In this document: piece after piece, positions 1 to 12,600 of the stretch
How the letters are laid out: every line of letters begins with the position of its first letter
Position numbering within the stretch: the stretch's first letter is position 1
Assembly (NCBI GenBank): GCA_033032175.1
Contig: CM065331.1
Location: forward strand, 9,858,370 to 9,922,369
Reading direction: 5' to 3'
Length of the DNA: 64,000 bases
From: Saturnia japonica
Taxonomy: Eukaryota > Arthropoda > Insecta > Lepidoptera > Saturniidae
Program-made: the position numbers and the translations under genes
The notes under the pieces: model-generated
The model's input: the letters and a program-made list of their open reading frames with translations, nothing else
Database searches by the model: none
Told to the model about the DNA's origin: nothing

Positions 1-504
1 ATATATGTTGCAAATTTGCGTGGAGGACTTTAAATCAGGCAAAATAATAAATGAAAACCTATATAATGAAAAATAGACTGTATTATATACGCTTCACAAC
101 ATTTAATATTGCATTATGGAACATTTAACTTAAACGGCTTTCTTTGCACATATTTTGCGTGCAAAAGCTAACTGGAGTTTCATTTGTGCAGTCAAATATA
201 CTTTGTTCCGTGTTGCTGCTGCATTATACACTTTATATTTGGAATTTAAAAAAAAAAAGTCTAATCAATTTGATGTTCAAACGTGTTTCCTTAATTTTTA
301 ATTCTTTCGATTTATTCTTTTTTTGCTTATTTTAGTTTACTTTAATGTTAAGGGTCATGGAAAGTAACTGCACGTAGGAAGTTATTTAGGATTTTAACGA
401 TGTAACAATTTACGTTCTAAGGGTACATCTTGCAACCTTTGTTACGATGAATATAGTATGATATGATATCGTGTAATAAACATTTTTTGTCTGTTTGTGT
501 GTAG

Positions 505-623
505 ATTCTTGGCGGACGGAGCCACCGCGCCGACCGTTCGAACGAAGGCGGCCGCCTTGCGTTTCCTGTCCGACCTCGCGCACGACTACTGCACGCCCGC
601 CAGTCTCGCCGCCGCTTTACACG
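505..623 (+). CDS. CLASP: CLASP exon a (first in window)
   Basis: Acceptor tgtgtag at 498-504. The frame gives FLADGATAPTVRTKAAALRF and then a helix-rich HEAT-like segment of the third TOG array. It ends in phase 1 at ACG|GTCCTA, a weak donor, but the phase joins cleanly to the next exon (His-Gly-Gly). Confidence 0.8.
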
Positions 624-3600
624 GTCCTATATCATTATTTATTTTTCATTCGTTCATTCATTCATTCACTCACTGACTCACTCATTCAATTAATGATTCT
701 ATTATTTTAATGACTTCAACACAATCGATAACTTGTGCTATACAATAGTGATGTTACGGTTATGAGATATGAGAGTATTTAATCGGTTTCGGTTTTGGAT
801 ACGGTTATAAAATTATTTCAGATATCCGATAGTTTCGGATAGTTTCCGTTATGGATTTTAAATATTACCATAATTGTACAATATTTCTGAACAATGATAA
901 GTTTATTTTGGATAATTATTAGTTAAATTTTGTGTACTTTTTTCACTCGACTCTGTTCCTATTTGAAATTATCAGAAATGTGAGGGTAGGTCCCAATTTC
1001 CTAGATCCAGCTCACATAGATAGTAGAACGTTCACAACATAAAAATTACGATGACGGTAGTGAAGCGAATGAATGCGAAGTATGAAATTAATAATAGTGA
1101 AATAGAAATTAAAACAAAGCATATATTCAGACAGACACAAACAATATGATAATACAATAATTATAAAACTAGGAATTATGTGACTTGCAGTGCGATCTAT
1201 CCACGAGTAGAGGGCGTGCGATGTAACCGGCCCCCCTTATTACGTATTTCGCAATAGCAAAACTATAGCAGAAATCGCTAAATATTTACTTCGAAATGGC
1301 AAAATCAGATTGTGTTTGGTACATTATAAGAGTTACGTAATACGAATTTACGAATTCCAAGTAAATATTCAGAGATTTTTGCTATCGCTTTGCTATTGCG
1401 AAATACGTAATAAGGGGGCGGTTATTGGTCTTGTCCCAATCCAAAATAAGTGGCGATATAATTTAGGCAGTACAAGCGATTGTGTAATGTGGTTTGTAAC
1501 GTCACAGAAACATTTATATCTGGTACGGATATTATTCCGAATATCCGATGGTTTCGGTTACGGATACCTATATATACATATCACTCCTGCTATACAAAAA
1601 CATTTCTTTGATATTTTTAATGGTAACATAGCTAAGTACGTCATTGGGAGTTTTTCGCGGGATTTTGAAGTGACATGTTGTGGTTTATATTTCTAATACA
1701 TTAACTTAGGTTTTTGACCCTATACTATGTAATATTGATGGTGATTTGAGTAATATAGTTTGATTATTGTTCTTAAGTGAAGTGGATTGTAAATATAAAC
1801 TGAAAGCATGCATTTTAAAATATTACAAAAACTCCCTAGAATGTAGAAGGGAGCTACCATCTTGTTAGACGCTACTTTGAATACAAAATACCTACTACTA
1901 CGAAGGATTAAAAACATTGACACTAGCAAGTACTTTTTGCAGCGCCAAAACAAGAAGAAGAAGTACGTCAATGTACCTGATAGTAAGCACAGTACTTCTA
2001 GGAGAACATCTTCATCATAGAGCAGTGTTGTCACATTTACTATACATGTGTACAGGCGGTGCGAACGGAGCCGCGGGGCGGGCGCTGGTGAAGGTCGCGA
2101 GCATGGCGGCGGATCCGCGCGCGCCCGACCTCAGAGTTAGCGCGCGCAGAGCGCTCGCCGCGTTGTACGACTGCAACCCCGTACCCGTTAGTATCAATCC
2201 TAAATTATTTTTTTTTAATTTGCAGAAGGGGCTATACTTTCTTTAGCAGATTAGCAGGTACAATAAATATTGCTTTTTCTAGGACTATTTATGTTTTTAC
2301 CAAATAGATTGTTTTTTAGAACTAGTTCTTTTAACAGATAGAAACTTTTTCACGGGGCATTATAATTTGTATAGTGAAAACTATTTTTTGTCAGACTATA
2401 GTTTCAATAGGCATCCGGACTGAAATCACAAAATTATGATCATAAATGAATAAATATTACAATCATCATTTAAGGGCCCATCCATAAATTACGTCACACG
2501 AACTTCATGATGTTTTGACCCCTCCCCCGTCCTTGTTACAAATGGTCACATTTGTGAGCCCCCCCCCCCCCCCCCACTACCTAGTGTGATGTAACATATT
2601 TTGTAATTTTATAATTAGCAATTTATGAAATTAAAACAGTCGTGTTCGGAAATTATTTTTCAATAAAATCGACATCAAATCAAACAAAGGTATAAAAATT
2701 AACATAACTTATTTTTCTTCGAACTATAAAGGTAATAAGTTTCAAATAATCGAGTTGTAAAAGTTGTTAAATAAGACATTGCTATGTTAGACATACAGAA
2801 GTCCGATTTTATTTTTTCTCTGATTATTTTGACTAGAGGGTTGAGATTTAGTGCAACGGAGGTTTTGTGGCTTGAATGGAAGGGAACACATTCTTTCGAG
2901 TTTGGGAGGTTTTCGACTTAAAGAAGTTCTAATGTACTTAGAAATAAAATATTATATTTTGAAAAATGTGATGTCATAAAATTTGGGACCCCTCCCCACC
3001 CCTTGTCACACAATGTCAACCCAATGTCCCCTAAACGTGTGACGTAATTTATGGGTGGCCCCTAATCAGTTTTTTGTGAAATAATGATTTCGACTTTAAT
3101 TTAATAATAAAATGGAATATTTCGTGCTGTTTTTTCATGACAAACGAAACGCCAATAACAGCTCACGACGTCATACGTGTGTAAGGGAACGTTACCCAAT
3201 TGGTGCGTTGAACTGACATCTGTAATTGTTACTGAAGACGCTTAGTTCTTTTCATTTTGGTAATTGTTTCAAATAATTTTTCCCACGTGTCTAATTCGTG
3301 CAAAGCGACATTGGAAAGGACAGGAAAAGATATGACTCACACAATGCTGCGCTCGCGTTTTGTAGCTCTCTTCTTCTTCCACTCATACACTAGTAATACA
3401 ACACAAAATTCCCGAAAAACACCTTTGGCATGCACAATAATATTTAAGTTTATAGTTAGGAAGCAGCTCGCGTCGTTCGTCTGCTTGTTGACTCGTGCAA
3501 TGCTTCGAGCGAAGTGATAAACAAGTCGCATGGTGGAAGGGGTAACAAAAGAGAAAGGCAAGAATTTAATTGTCAAGGACAGGATGACGTTTTACACAAT

Positions 3601-6600
3601 TGTAGCCTAAACGGTTTCCTTTTAATTATCTGCGTTTATTTAGTATTGACCCTACGTATGACGTCACGAGCTCTGCTAAATCGATTGCGCGATAATTTAA
3701 AAATATGTATACTTACACCTTACTTAACATTATTTATTTGAAAAAGTTGTCCTGTTCCCTATTGAATTTCATTAAAATGGAATTAAAAATTAATTTGATA
3801 TCTATATTAATTCATCGCTAAATTCAATTATATGTCTATTAACAAATGAAGATATGTCCGTTTTTACAGTTCACAACGCTGATGAGTGAACTGCCCCCGG
3901 AGACACAGTCTCTGGTGAACGGGGTGGTGCAGCAGCATGTGAGAAGAACTTCAAGCAGTAAGTCTCATGTCTAATTATCTTTTTTTGTTGTTGTAATTAT
4001 CACTTAAGGGTACTGAAGAGTCTAGGTTAGCATACTATTAATAATACTTTATGGGTCTCTGTAATATTATGCAATGAAAATAATTAAATAATGTAATTTA
4101 AAGAAATCGATCCAGTTTTGATCTGTTTCTAGTGAAAGTAATGTGGTTAGGCGAAGCTCCTGTGACAAACTCTGACGATTGTTTTTACTATGGGATACAA
4201 TGTTTATTTATGACTAGCATAGCTTGCGGTATCACTCGTGTTAATTTTATATAAATATCGTCACCGCACCCGTTTAGGCGATTTTTTATACTTTGTGTAA
4301 AACTATCGACATTTTTATGAGGATCAAATACATTTTTCAAATTATAATATAGTCTATGTTACTCCCTGATACTGTAACATTATATTGGTGACAGAATTTT
4401 TTAAATCGGCCCAGTAGTTTTTGAGTTTATCCATTACAAACAACAAAATCAAATCTTTCCTCTTTATAATATTGGTGTAGATTATTTGCAGTCTTCTGTA
4501 TACTTAAAGATAGACCGGTTTGATATTAGGAACTAGGGTAGGCTATTATCAGAAACCCAACCAGACCATTTATAGAAACTGGGCCAGACCATATTTAGAG
4601 ACTGGGTCAGAACATTATAGGAAACCTGGATAGCTTATTATTATAGACCGGGGCACATCATCATTATTTTCCAGGCATCATTAGTGATTGGGTCAGGCCG
4701 TTATTAAAAAACGGGTCAGACCATAATAATTATAAACTGATTCAATACATTAATACAGACCAGAACAGATCAAAATTAGTGACTAGGTAAGGACACTTAT
4801 AGAAGACCAAGCCAATCATCATTAAAAACTATGTCATACCATAATGAGAGATCGGGTCAGGTCATCATTATAGGCTGGGCCAGGCCAATATTTAAGAATA
4901 CACTGGATCTTTGATAGGATAACAAATATAATTATGGCGTTTATTTGCAGCATGTAGCGACAGTCCTCTGAGGACAGTGAGCGGTTCATCGAACTGTGCC
5001 GGTGAAGATGTGCACTCGAGGATCAGAAAGACCACCTCCGAGATACATACATATACTGCGCACCACTCCAATGGTAATACACAGTTGTTCCCCGCTTTAT
5101 ACGAATAATAGCCTTTAAATATTTTTTTCAATGGGATTGCCATCATTGATGATAATGAAAAACATATTTAAAGCGCCATCTATAACAATTGTTTTATAAA
5201 TATGATCGCTGCTAGTTGGATAATGTGCGAAGTATTTGCACTGGCTACCTAGATTACGCGCGCGAGTTGAATGCTGTCGGGGCCTAAGGTGAAGAGCGGG
5301 AGAATTTCCCTCCGCCATCCGCATGCCCCACTTCACGCGCACTTAGGGATATGAGAGTTGTTTTTGACAATTATCGTCTTTTACTGATCACGTTAATTAA
5401 TAGTCAAGTTGTGGCCCCGTGTTATTTTTGTTTTTAATAATAATTGATTCGAGTCCATTGACTTCCGTTACAAAAAAAAACTTTAATAGTCAAGCGCGGG
5501 AATGTCGGAAAATGAATCTGACGATGATTAAATTTCAGAGATTTGTTTTATTCAGTTTCATCTCTCTGTGTTAAGTAATTGGTAATTAAAATTAATAGAG
5601 CTATTTTAGAGGAAAAAAAGAACTCACTAGAATTTAGCAACCCGAATAATACATGCAGCGCGCTCGAAATTTTCTATTTCCTTTTTATTTTGTTATGTTA
5701 TTATTGTAGCGAGTCACTGGCTAGTCTACTATCTTAAGTAATAGGATAAATAGGTATTGGTATAGGATAGGTTCCTCGTTAAGGAACAAAGGTCTAAGAC
5801 ACGCCCTTTTAAAATGGCCACATGCCGGCACCTATCAGCAAGTCGATCGAGCCGCCATTGAACTACTCCGGCGCATTATTATTAATAATTTGTAATTTAA
5901 TATTTAAGTCGATGCAATGTAGCGTAGAGACACTCGCTCTAAAATAAATCGTGGCGTTCACTTGTTTCTTTTCCATACCCTCGAAATTAATTAAAATTAA
6001 AAGTACTTGTTTGATGTTTTTAGTATTGAGTAGACTGAGTACCAAGCATTCATTCTACATTGAATGCTTAAAAAGAAAATTATTATTGTTTTTTTCTTTT
6101 TTTTAAAATTATTTATTGTATCCATCATATTGTGACGAGCCAAGCCGAGGGTTGCGCGTAATTTTAACTGTTTTATAAGAATGTGAGTCAGAGTGAATAC
6201 CAACGGTGTGTGGTGGTGTGATACCACACCCCATAGCATCAGCTGAGTGCGTCCCATTGCCAAATTTGGTATCTATGTTTCATTATTAAAAATTATATTT
6301 AAGTAATTTGTTCTTGCATTAAATTATTAATTATTAAACTAAGCGGTCCCAATCATATCTAACTTGGACGTGGTCTCTTCTAGCTGAATGCGGCAACTAC
6401 ACGTCGAGCAAGGATTCCGGGATAAGCCAGATGTCGGATGTGACGTCATCGAACAAGGGTGTCAACGGTGTACCCAACGGACATTACAATGTGTAAGCAC
6501 TTTATTTTATTTGTTATCACTGCATATTATTCTCTTACTAACTGACATTTTAGCCTAGTGGTCGTAAACGCGACTGCTATGTTCGAGGTCCTGAGTTCGA

Positions 6601-9600
6601 TTCCCAGGTCGAGCAAAATGCTATTGGATTTTTCTATGAAATTCTTAGTAGCAGCTCTGAGTTTGGCTTTGTGCCCGATTAATGGCATCGCCCATCCATA
6701 TTACATGGGACCTAAAAAAACATGTACGGCGTATTGTGGGTGTACATTAGTACATCTCTGCCTAACCCTTCGGGGATACAGGTGTGATGGTATGTTATGT
6801 TATCCTTATTGGTGTGGTCAAAAAAAAATTGACCTTTATGACTATTCAATGCTGACCTTGTATAGATTGCTTTTGTATAGGTCAGAGTCTATCAAGTCAA
6901 GCTTCGACTTTTGTACAGCATTGTATTTTTTTTCCATTCTCTTATCACTCCCCTATACATGCCATAAAATAAAGCATGGAGGTAAATAGCTATATCCCTA
7001 AAATTGGAGATCTTATGCTGAGCACATACAGCTACATCCCTTAAATTAAAGGGTTAGTGTACAGCCTTCAAATTGGAGATCTATTGCTGAGCATATGCTT
7101 AGCTACAGCCCTCAAATTGGAGATCTATTGCTGAGCATATGCTTATCTACAACCCTCAAATTGAGATCTGTTGCTGAGCATATGCTTAGCTACAACCCGC
7201 AAATTGAAAATCTATCGCTAGCACATACCGGTGTTCTGACTAGAGTTCTTTTATTATTATGTGGTTACCATCTTCGATTACATCGTTATTTGGTTTCAGG
7301 TGGGATTGTGAGCAAATACTAATCTGTTTATCTTTAAAAAAAAACGCCATATCCCCTAATTTTTTTTCAAAGGGCTAGTATATTTTCTTAACTCTAAAAT
7401 CAAAAAAATTTCATTAAAAATTCTACAATTCAAATTCTTTCATTAAAATCAAACAGATTGTATTTTTTACACCATGTTAGTTGCTTTTATAGTTCAGAAT
7501 CTTTGGAAGAAAAAATTAACTTAGCTTGTATGAACAAAAATTCAAGGAATATCTGGTTACTATTACTTGTTAATTTGTTCTTAGGCTGTATCTTTTAAAC
7601 AATGACACATAGCCGGTTGAAATTTTCATAGAATATGTATTACTCTAGTGGATATCCTAACAAATAATAATATATATTTATATTTATCAAAATACATAAT
7701 ATTAAGGTTGTCAAAGATATTAATTATTTCATTAAGTAGCAACACTAGGTCTTGCAACACTTTTATTTTATATAATATTTTTAGTTGTTGGCAATCTTTC
7801 TTCTATAAAGATTGTAATGGCTGTGCGCACATAGTCTAATAAAACAAGTGATTAAATATTTTAGCCTATATATCTTTTGATATAGTTTACCCTACATCCT
7901 GCCTCCTAAAAAGGTGGTTTCTCGTTTGCGAAACCCTGTTTTTATTTTTTCTTTATCGTAGTAACAGTAACATAAACAATTGTAAAACTTGGTGTGATCA
8001 TAAGCTCTGTTATCTTTATGGGTTATTCTACAGTACACCGAACATTTGGCAACTAAATTTTATTACGTGTCACACTTGACATTGGCAAAATAGACTACAT
8101 AGGCAGTAAGCCAAAATTAAAAAAAAGCTCTGTTTCCCCACGCGTCAACAACACGATGACGTTGGCCGTCAAAGATTTAAATTAATGTGAATTTATTTTA
8201 CTGTTTAAAGTGAAACAATTAATAATATAACAATAGAATGGTTGTATTTACCGTTAAAGCATCACCGAATTTTTTAACAGTTCTATTGGTTAAAATTTGC
8301 ACAGCCCCGCTTCAGTGGACGCGCAGCCTAAGAATCCCGAACAGAGTGAAAATGATTCATTAATGTAAAAATTAATTAATATGATTATTTTTTTTGAAAC
8401 AGCGAGGCGATCGGCCGGGCCGCATCAGCTGACAGCTCGTCTGAGACGAACAGCACGAAGGAATCATCGCCCGTACCGCCCACTCACAACAGGCTCGACT
8501 TCCCGCAAACACATGGGTTAGTCCAAAATCACGTACAGACATCGCGTCGATTGACCTGGGCAATGAGACTGAGCGTCCTGTGAAGGAAAATATCGTGATC
8601 AAACCATAGCATGGAGGTAGGACAAGCTACCACCCTCAAGTTGAAAATCTGTCGCCAACACCTCTAAGTGTTTCGGCAGCTGCACTTGAGAGCCAATCCT
8701 CCCACTACGGTATTATGATCACGTGGTCGCGCGTGACGACATTATTCAATAAATCACAACTAAAGTGTGCAAAGTTGCGTTTATTAGAATTTCAGTTATG
8801 AAAGGTCTTCAGCGCCTGTATAATTACAAAGTTATTTCTCCTATATTAAGTAATCATTTTAGAGTCACTTGTCACAAGATAACCTAATAAGAATAACAGT
8901 CAACTGTGTATGTGTAAATATTGCACGATGACGTCACGGCGTTTCTAATTGGCGTTTTCAGTTACATGACTCGAATGATGAAATATCTCAATTTTTCCCA
9001 GGAAAAATTCAGATTTATATTTTTTTAATGGTTTTTTTAGCAATATACAATCAGGATGATTCAATTATGAATTTTAGTATCTATATATTAATACGTGAAA
9101 CAAAAGCTTTCGGTACCTTTTTAAGCATATTGCGTGCACGGAAGAAAGATTTGGCATGGTTAAAGTTTATATGGTTTACTAATATATTAAATTAATACTG
9201 CGAATCCTAACCAGACCAGTGCCATTGAACGTAGACCGACCCCCCCCCCCCCCCCCCCCCCATATATTGACATTGTCACTCAACGAAAAGTGACAGCAAG
9301 TGATATAGATAGAATAGTCTATGATTAAAAAGTCGCTGGTCGAATTTCGACTTTAGGGCAATCACTAGTTTAAATAAAACTGTTAACTTGCGGATTTAGG
9401 AACACCTGACGATGTAGGATATAATATTTGCACACCGATATTATTGAGTGCCTCGCGATCTGAGCCTCCAATATTTGACGAGTACGTAAAGCATGACAGC
9501 TGTCAACTGCGTTTTCCGGTCCCATCGAGTATTGAAACGAGTTTTTATGTGATTATGAAACAATTTTCTTTTTCGTTTCAGGGAATATGCGAATTCGAAC

Positions 9601-12600
9601 GTGGCTCGGGACAAAGTGAGGCCTTACGAGACTGACGATAACGGTTTTATTATTACTAAATGTGAGTATTTTATCAATGTAGGGTTGCGAGTGTGAAATG
9701 AAATATTCTTTTTTCTGGTATTTTACTAATAAATCACACTAATAATTATCTTAAATATAAAAATCTTATTAAACCACGTCATACTTCTTCCTATTTCCTA
9801 CCCCCCTTTCCTTCATATCATATTGTTCATTCACACTCTTGGCTCCATCATAACGTCATCTCTTTTACATCGTCTTTCACTCTATAATCAGTGAAACACA
9901 ATAGACATTTTAAGTTTTGTAAGCAAAGGTCATTGTATCATACATCCTACATACATTACATTGATATTTATTTGTAAAGAAAAGTGATGGATCATTAGTA
10001 GCGTGTACACAGACACAGCGTCGATCGATGTAGTAACCGCCTGGTTAGATACCACCCTCAAAATGTAACCATCCGGGGCCTCATAGTCTCTTAAAACAGG
10101 TGAGATTGTAGCTATAACCTTAAACCCAACGGATACATTTAATTCCTCCATCACACTTCCAATATTCCACCAGTATGCCGCTAAAGAGTGGAACTCTAAT
10201 ATTTATAACTTACCTTTTTTTTATAACAGTTCGGCACATTGACCGTACTGTCCCAGGTATTAAGCACAGTACAATCCGAACACAACGGTGACCACCGAGT
10301 GATCGAAATCCATCGGCGGTCACCGCTGTAATGTCGTCCTGCATAAATATCTCTTCACGTTACGCTTGAAGTACCTTATGTCGTAAGAAGGAGGAAACAC
10401 ACCGACCCAAGTCACAAACCAATAGGTACCATCTAGGCAAGCGTGCTCCATCGTAGACCACATCATCACTTACGATCAGATAAGGTTGTGGTCAAACGCA
10501 AGCCTATATATAGTAACAAAAAAATATAAATAATAGATATATAATTATTAAAAAGTCAGGCTGCAATAAAAACACTGGACTAAGAAAATATATTTTTTTA
10601 TTTAAATCCCAGACATCGTACTTAAATATTATATAGCCTATTTCACTCCCACAATTAAGACGAATCTAACAACATATCGTATGCTAAAATCCATCAAGCC
10701 GTTTAGACTACAGAGCGTAACAAAGAAACATACATACATACGCTCGAAAAACATAACCCCCTTTTTCCGCAGCCGGGTAAAATCATTTTGCCATGCTCTA
10801 ATTTTTTTTAAATGTATTTATTACCAGCGGGTCTCCACGAACCAGACGTGCTTGAAGCGTTGTGCAAACTGGATCTAGCGCAGTCGCCTCCCGAGCAGTG
10901 GGAGAGGCTTCTTCTGGCAACGCACGAGATCCTCAAGTACGGCGACTGTAGGAAGCCTAACGAGTACTTCAAGTAAGTTTCTTCGAACAATTATTTTCTC
11001 CGTAGGATTTTTATACCTACCTACCTTTGGTTTTATGGTAGGCTGTAAAAGATACCACTAAAACTCCCTAGTATCGTTATACAAGATAGCGTTACCAGAT
11101 TTATTAAAAGTCTTTCACTGTAAGTTGTTTGTCTGTTTACCGAGAATTATATTGTATTATTATTATTTAATTTCATATTATAAATTAATTTTTTTTTTTT
11201 TTTTACATTCTATCCAGGAATATAGTACGGGTCGCGCTCGCCGCTCTCGCGATGGAGGAAAAATCCGGTGAAAAGGAAAACTGTGAAAGTGCTTCCAATG
11301 CTCAACAAACTTCGGGTGAGTTATCTCATTATACCGTCGATTTACCATTATTTTTTAATGGATAAGTTTTTTTTTAACGTCTAGTCAGAATCGTTTTCCT
11401 ACGATATGGACTTCTTCAAACATAAGACGAAGAGACATTTGAGCAGGCTAGCATCACAGCTAGGGTTGCCACCTTTTTTTGCAATTAAAGTACGTTGAAA
11501 AAAGTACATACAGCCAAAATAAAGTACAATTTATTTTTCTTTATTATTAAGTTTAGAAACATATTTTTTATTGCTTTTTGCAAATTTTATCAAATTATTA
11601 TCGCTGCTAAATAATTTCAGGGCATCTTTACCATCTTTAAGATGAAGCAATTCGTTTTTTTTAATCAGATTCAGAGACGTTTTGACCCGTTTCACTATCA
11701 AAATTACGTTTTTTAGGTGTACGTGGAGTACTTTGTTTGCTGAAGTTGTCTTTGTCCGTAATTTACTATAACATAAATCTATGAAACAGATAAATCGTAT
11801 TATTATTGTACTCAAACCGCATCACACGAAACAAACAAACAAACAAACAATAAATTTTGAAAATGGCGTTGATATGCGACACATCAAATCTCACCAAGTC
11901 AATCACCAATCTATCAACTTCACCAAGTTGCGTCAAAAAAATTGTCGAAAATGAATAAGCGTTCAGGTAGCGCTGGCATATCGATTCGCCACCAATCAAT
12001 AACGTTCCGTTTCAAATAAAAAGTTTACGACCAAACTTTTTTGAATCCCAGTTAAATAAAATCATGCGAAATAAAGTACTTTCATGTACTTTATTGTTCT
12101 CGTAAAGTATAGAGTACAATTACTAGAAATAACGTACAATTACCAGAAATAACGTACAATACTTTATTATAAAGTACGGGTGGCAACCCTAAATACAGCG
12201 CCGACTGCCGATGTATTGCAAATCCATCGTCGTAAGAAGGAGTGAACACACTGTCCGGGAGAAGGTTCCACAGCTTCACGGTACGACAAAGGCAACCCAT
12301 TTTTTATTTCTTTGATGTTACGCCAAACCTATTTTGGGGTGTGCTATGCGATATTAAACTTGAGGGTGGTATGTACCCAGGCGAGCATTACAAAATGTTG
12401 ATAGATGGCGCCTATTACATGTTAGTTGAATACATTTCCCATATCTCATTTATCCGTTTTTTAAACCCCATAAAGTAATTTTAAACTAGCCGTCTTATAC
12501 AATATCAGGGAACATTAGCTTTAAAATGAGGTTCGAGTTATTAATTTTGATGAAGAATTATTGTTAAACTGCTGTTGTGGTCGTAAGCGCGACTGTTATG

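Larger units (their letters stand above)
624..2055 (+). other. CLASP intron following exon a
   Basis: AT-rich, no coding signal. 750-860 and 1525-1570 share tccgat..tttcgg-type segments. It holds the palindromic MITE at 1229 and the inverted-repeat copy at 1645-1870. Confidence 0.7.

Noticed and set aside
495..710. 71-codon frame overlapping the first CLASP exon
   Set aside because: It is another frame of the exon plus intron; the coding frame is the one continuing into the CLASP protein.
1310..1696. 128-codon frame
   Set aside because: Covers half of a palindromic MITE and a dispersed repeat; no coding bias.
4540..4895. CRISPR-like spaced repeats
   Set aside because: Units are diverged and of unequal spacing in a eukaryotic intron; it is a minisatellite.
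7095..7322. 75-codon repetitive frame
   Set aside because: Translation of the 44-base minisatellite, whose period is not a multiple of three.
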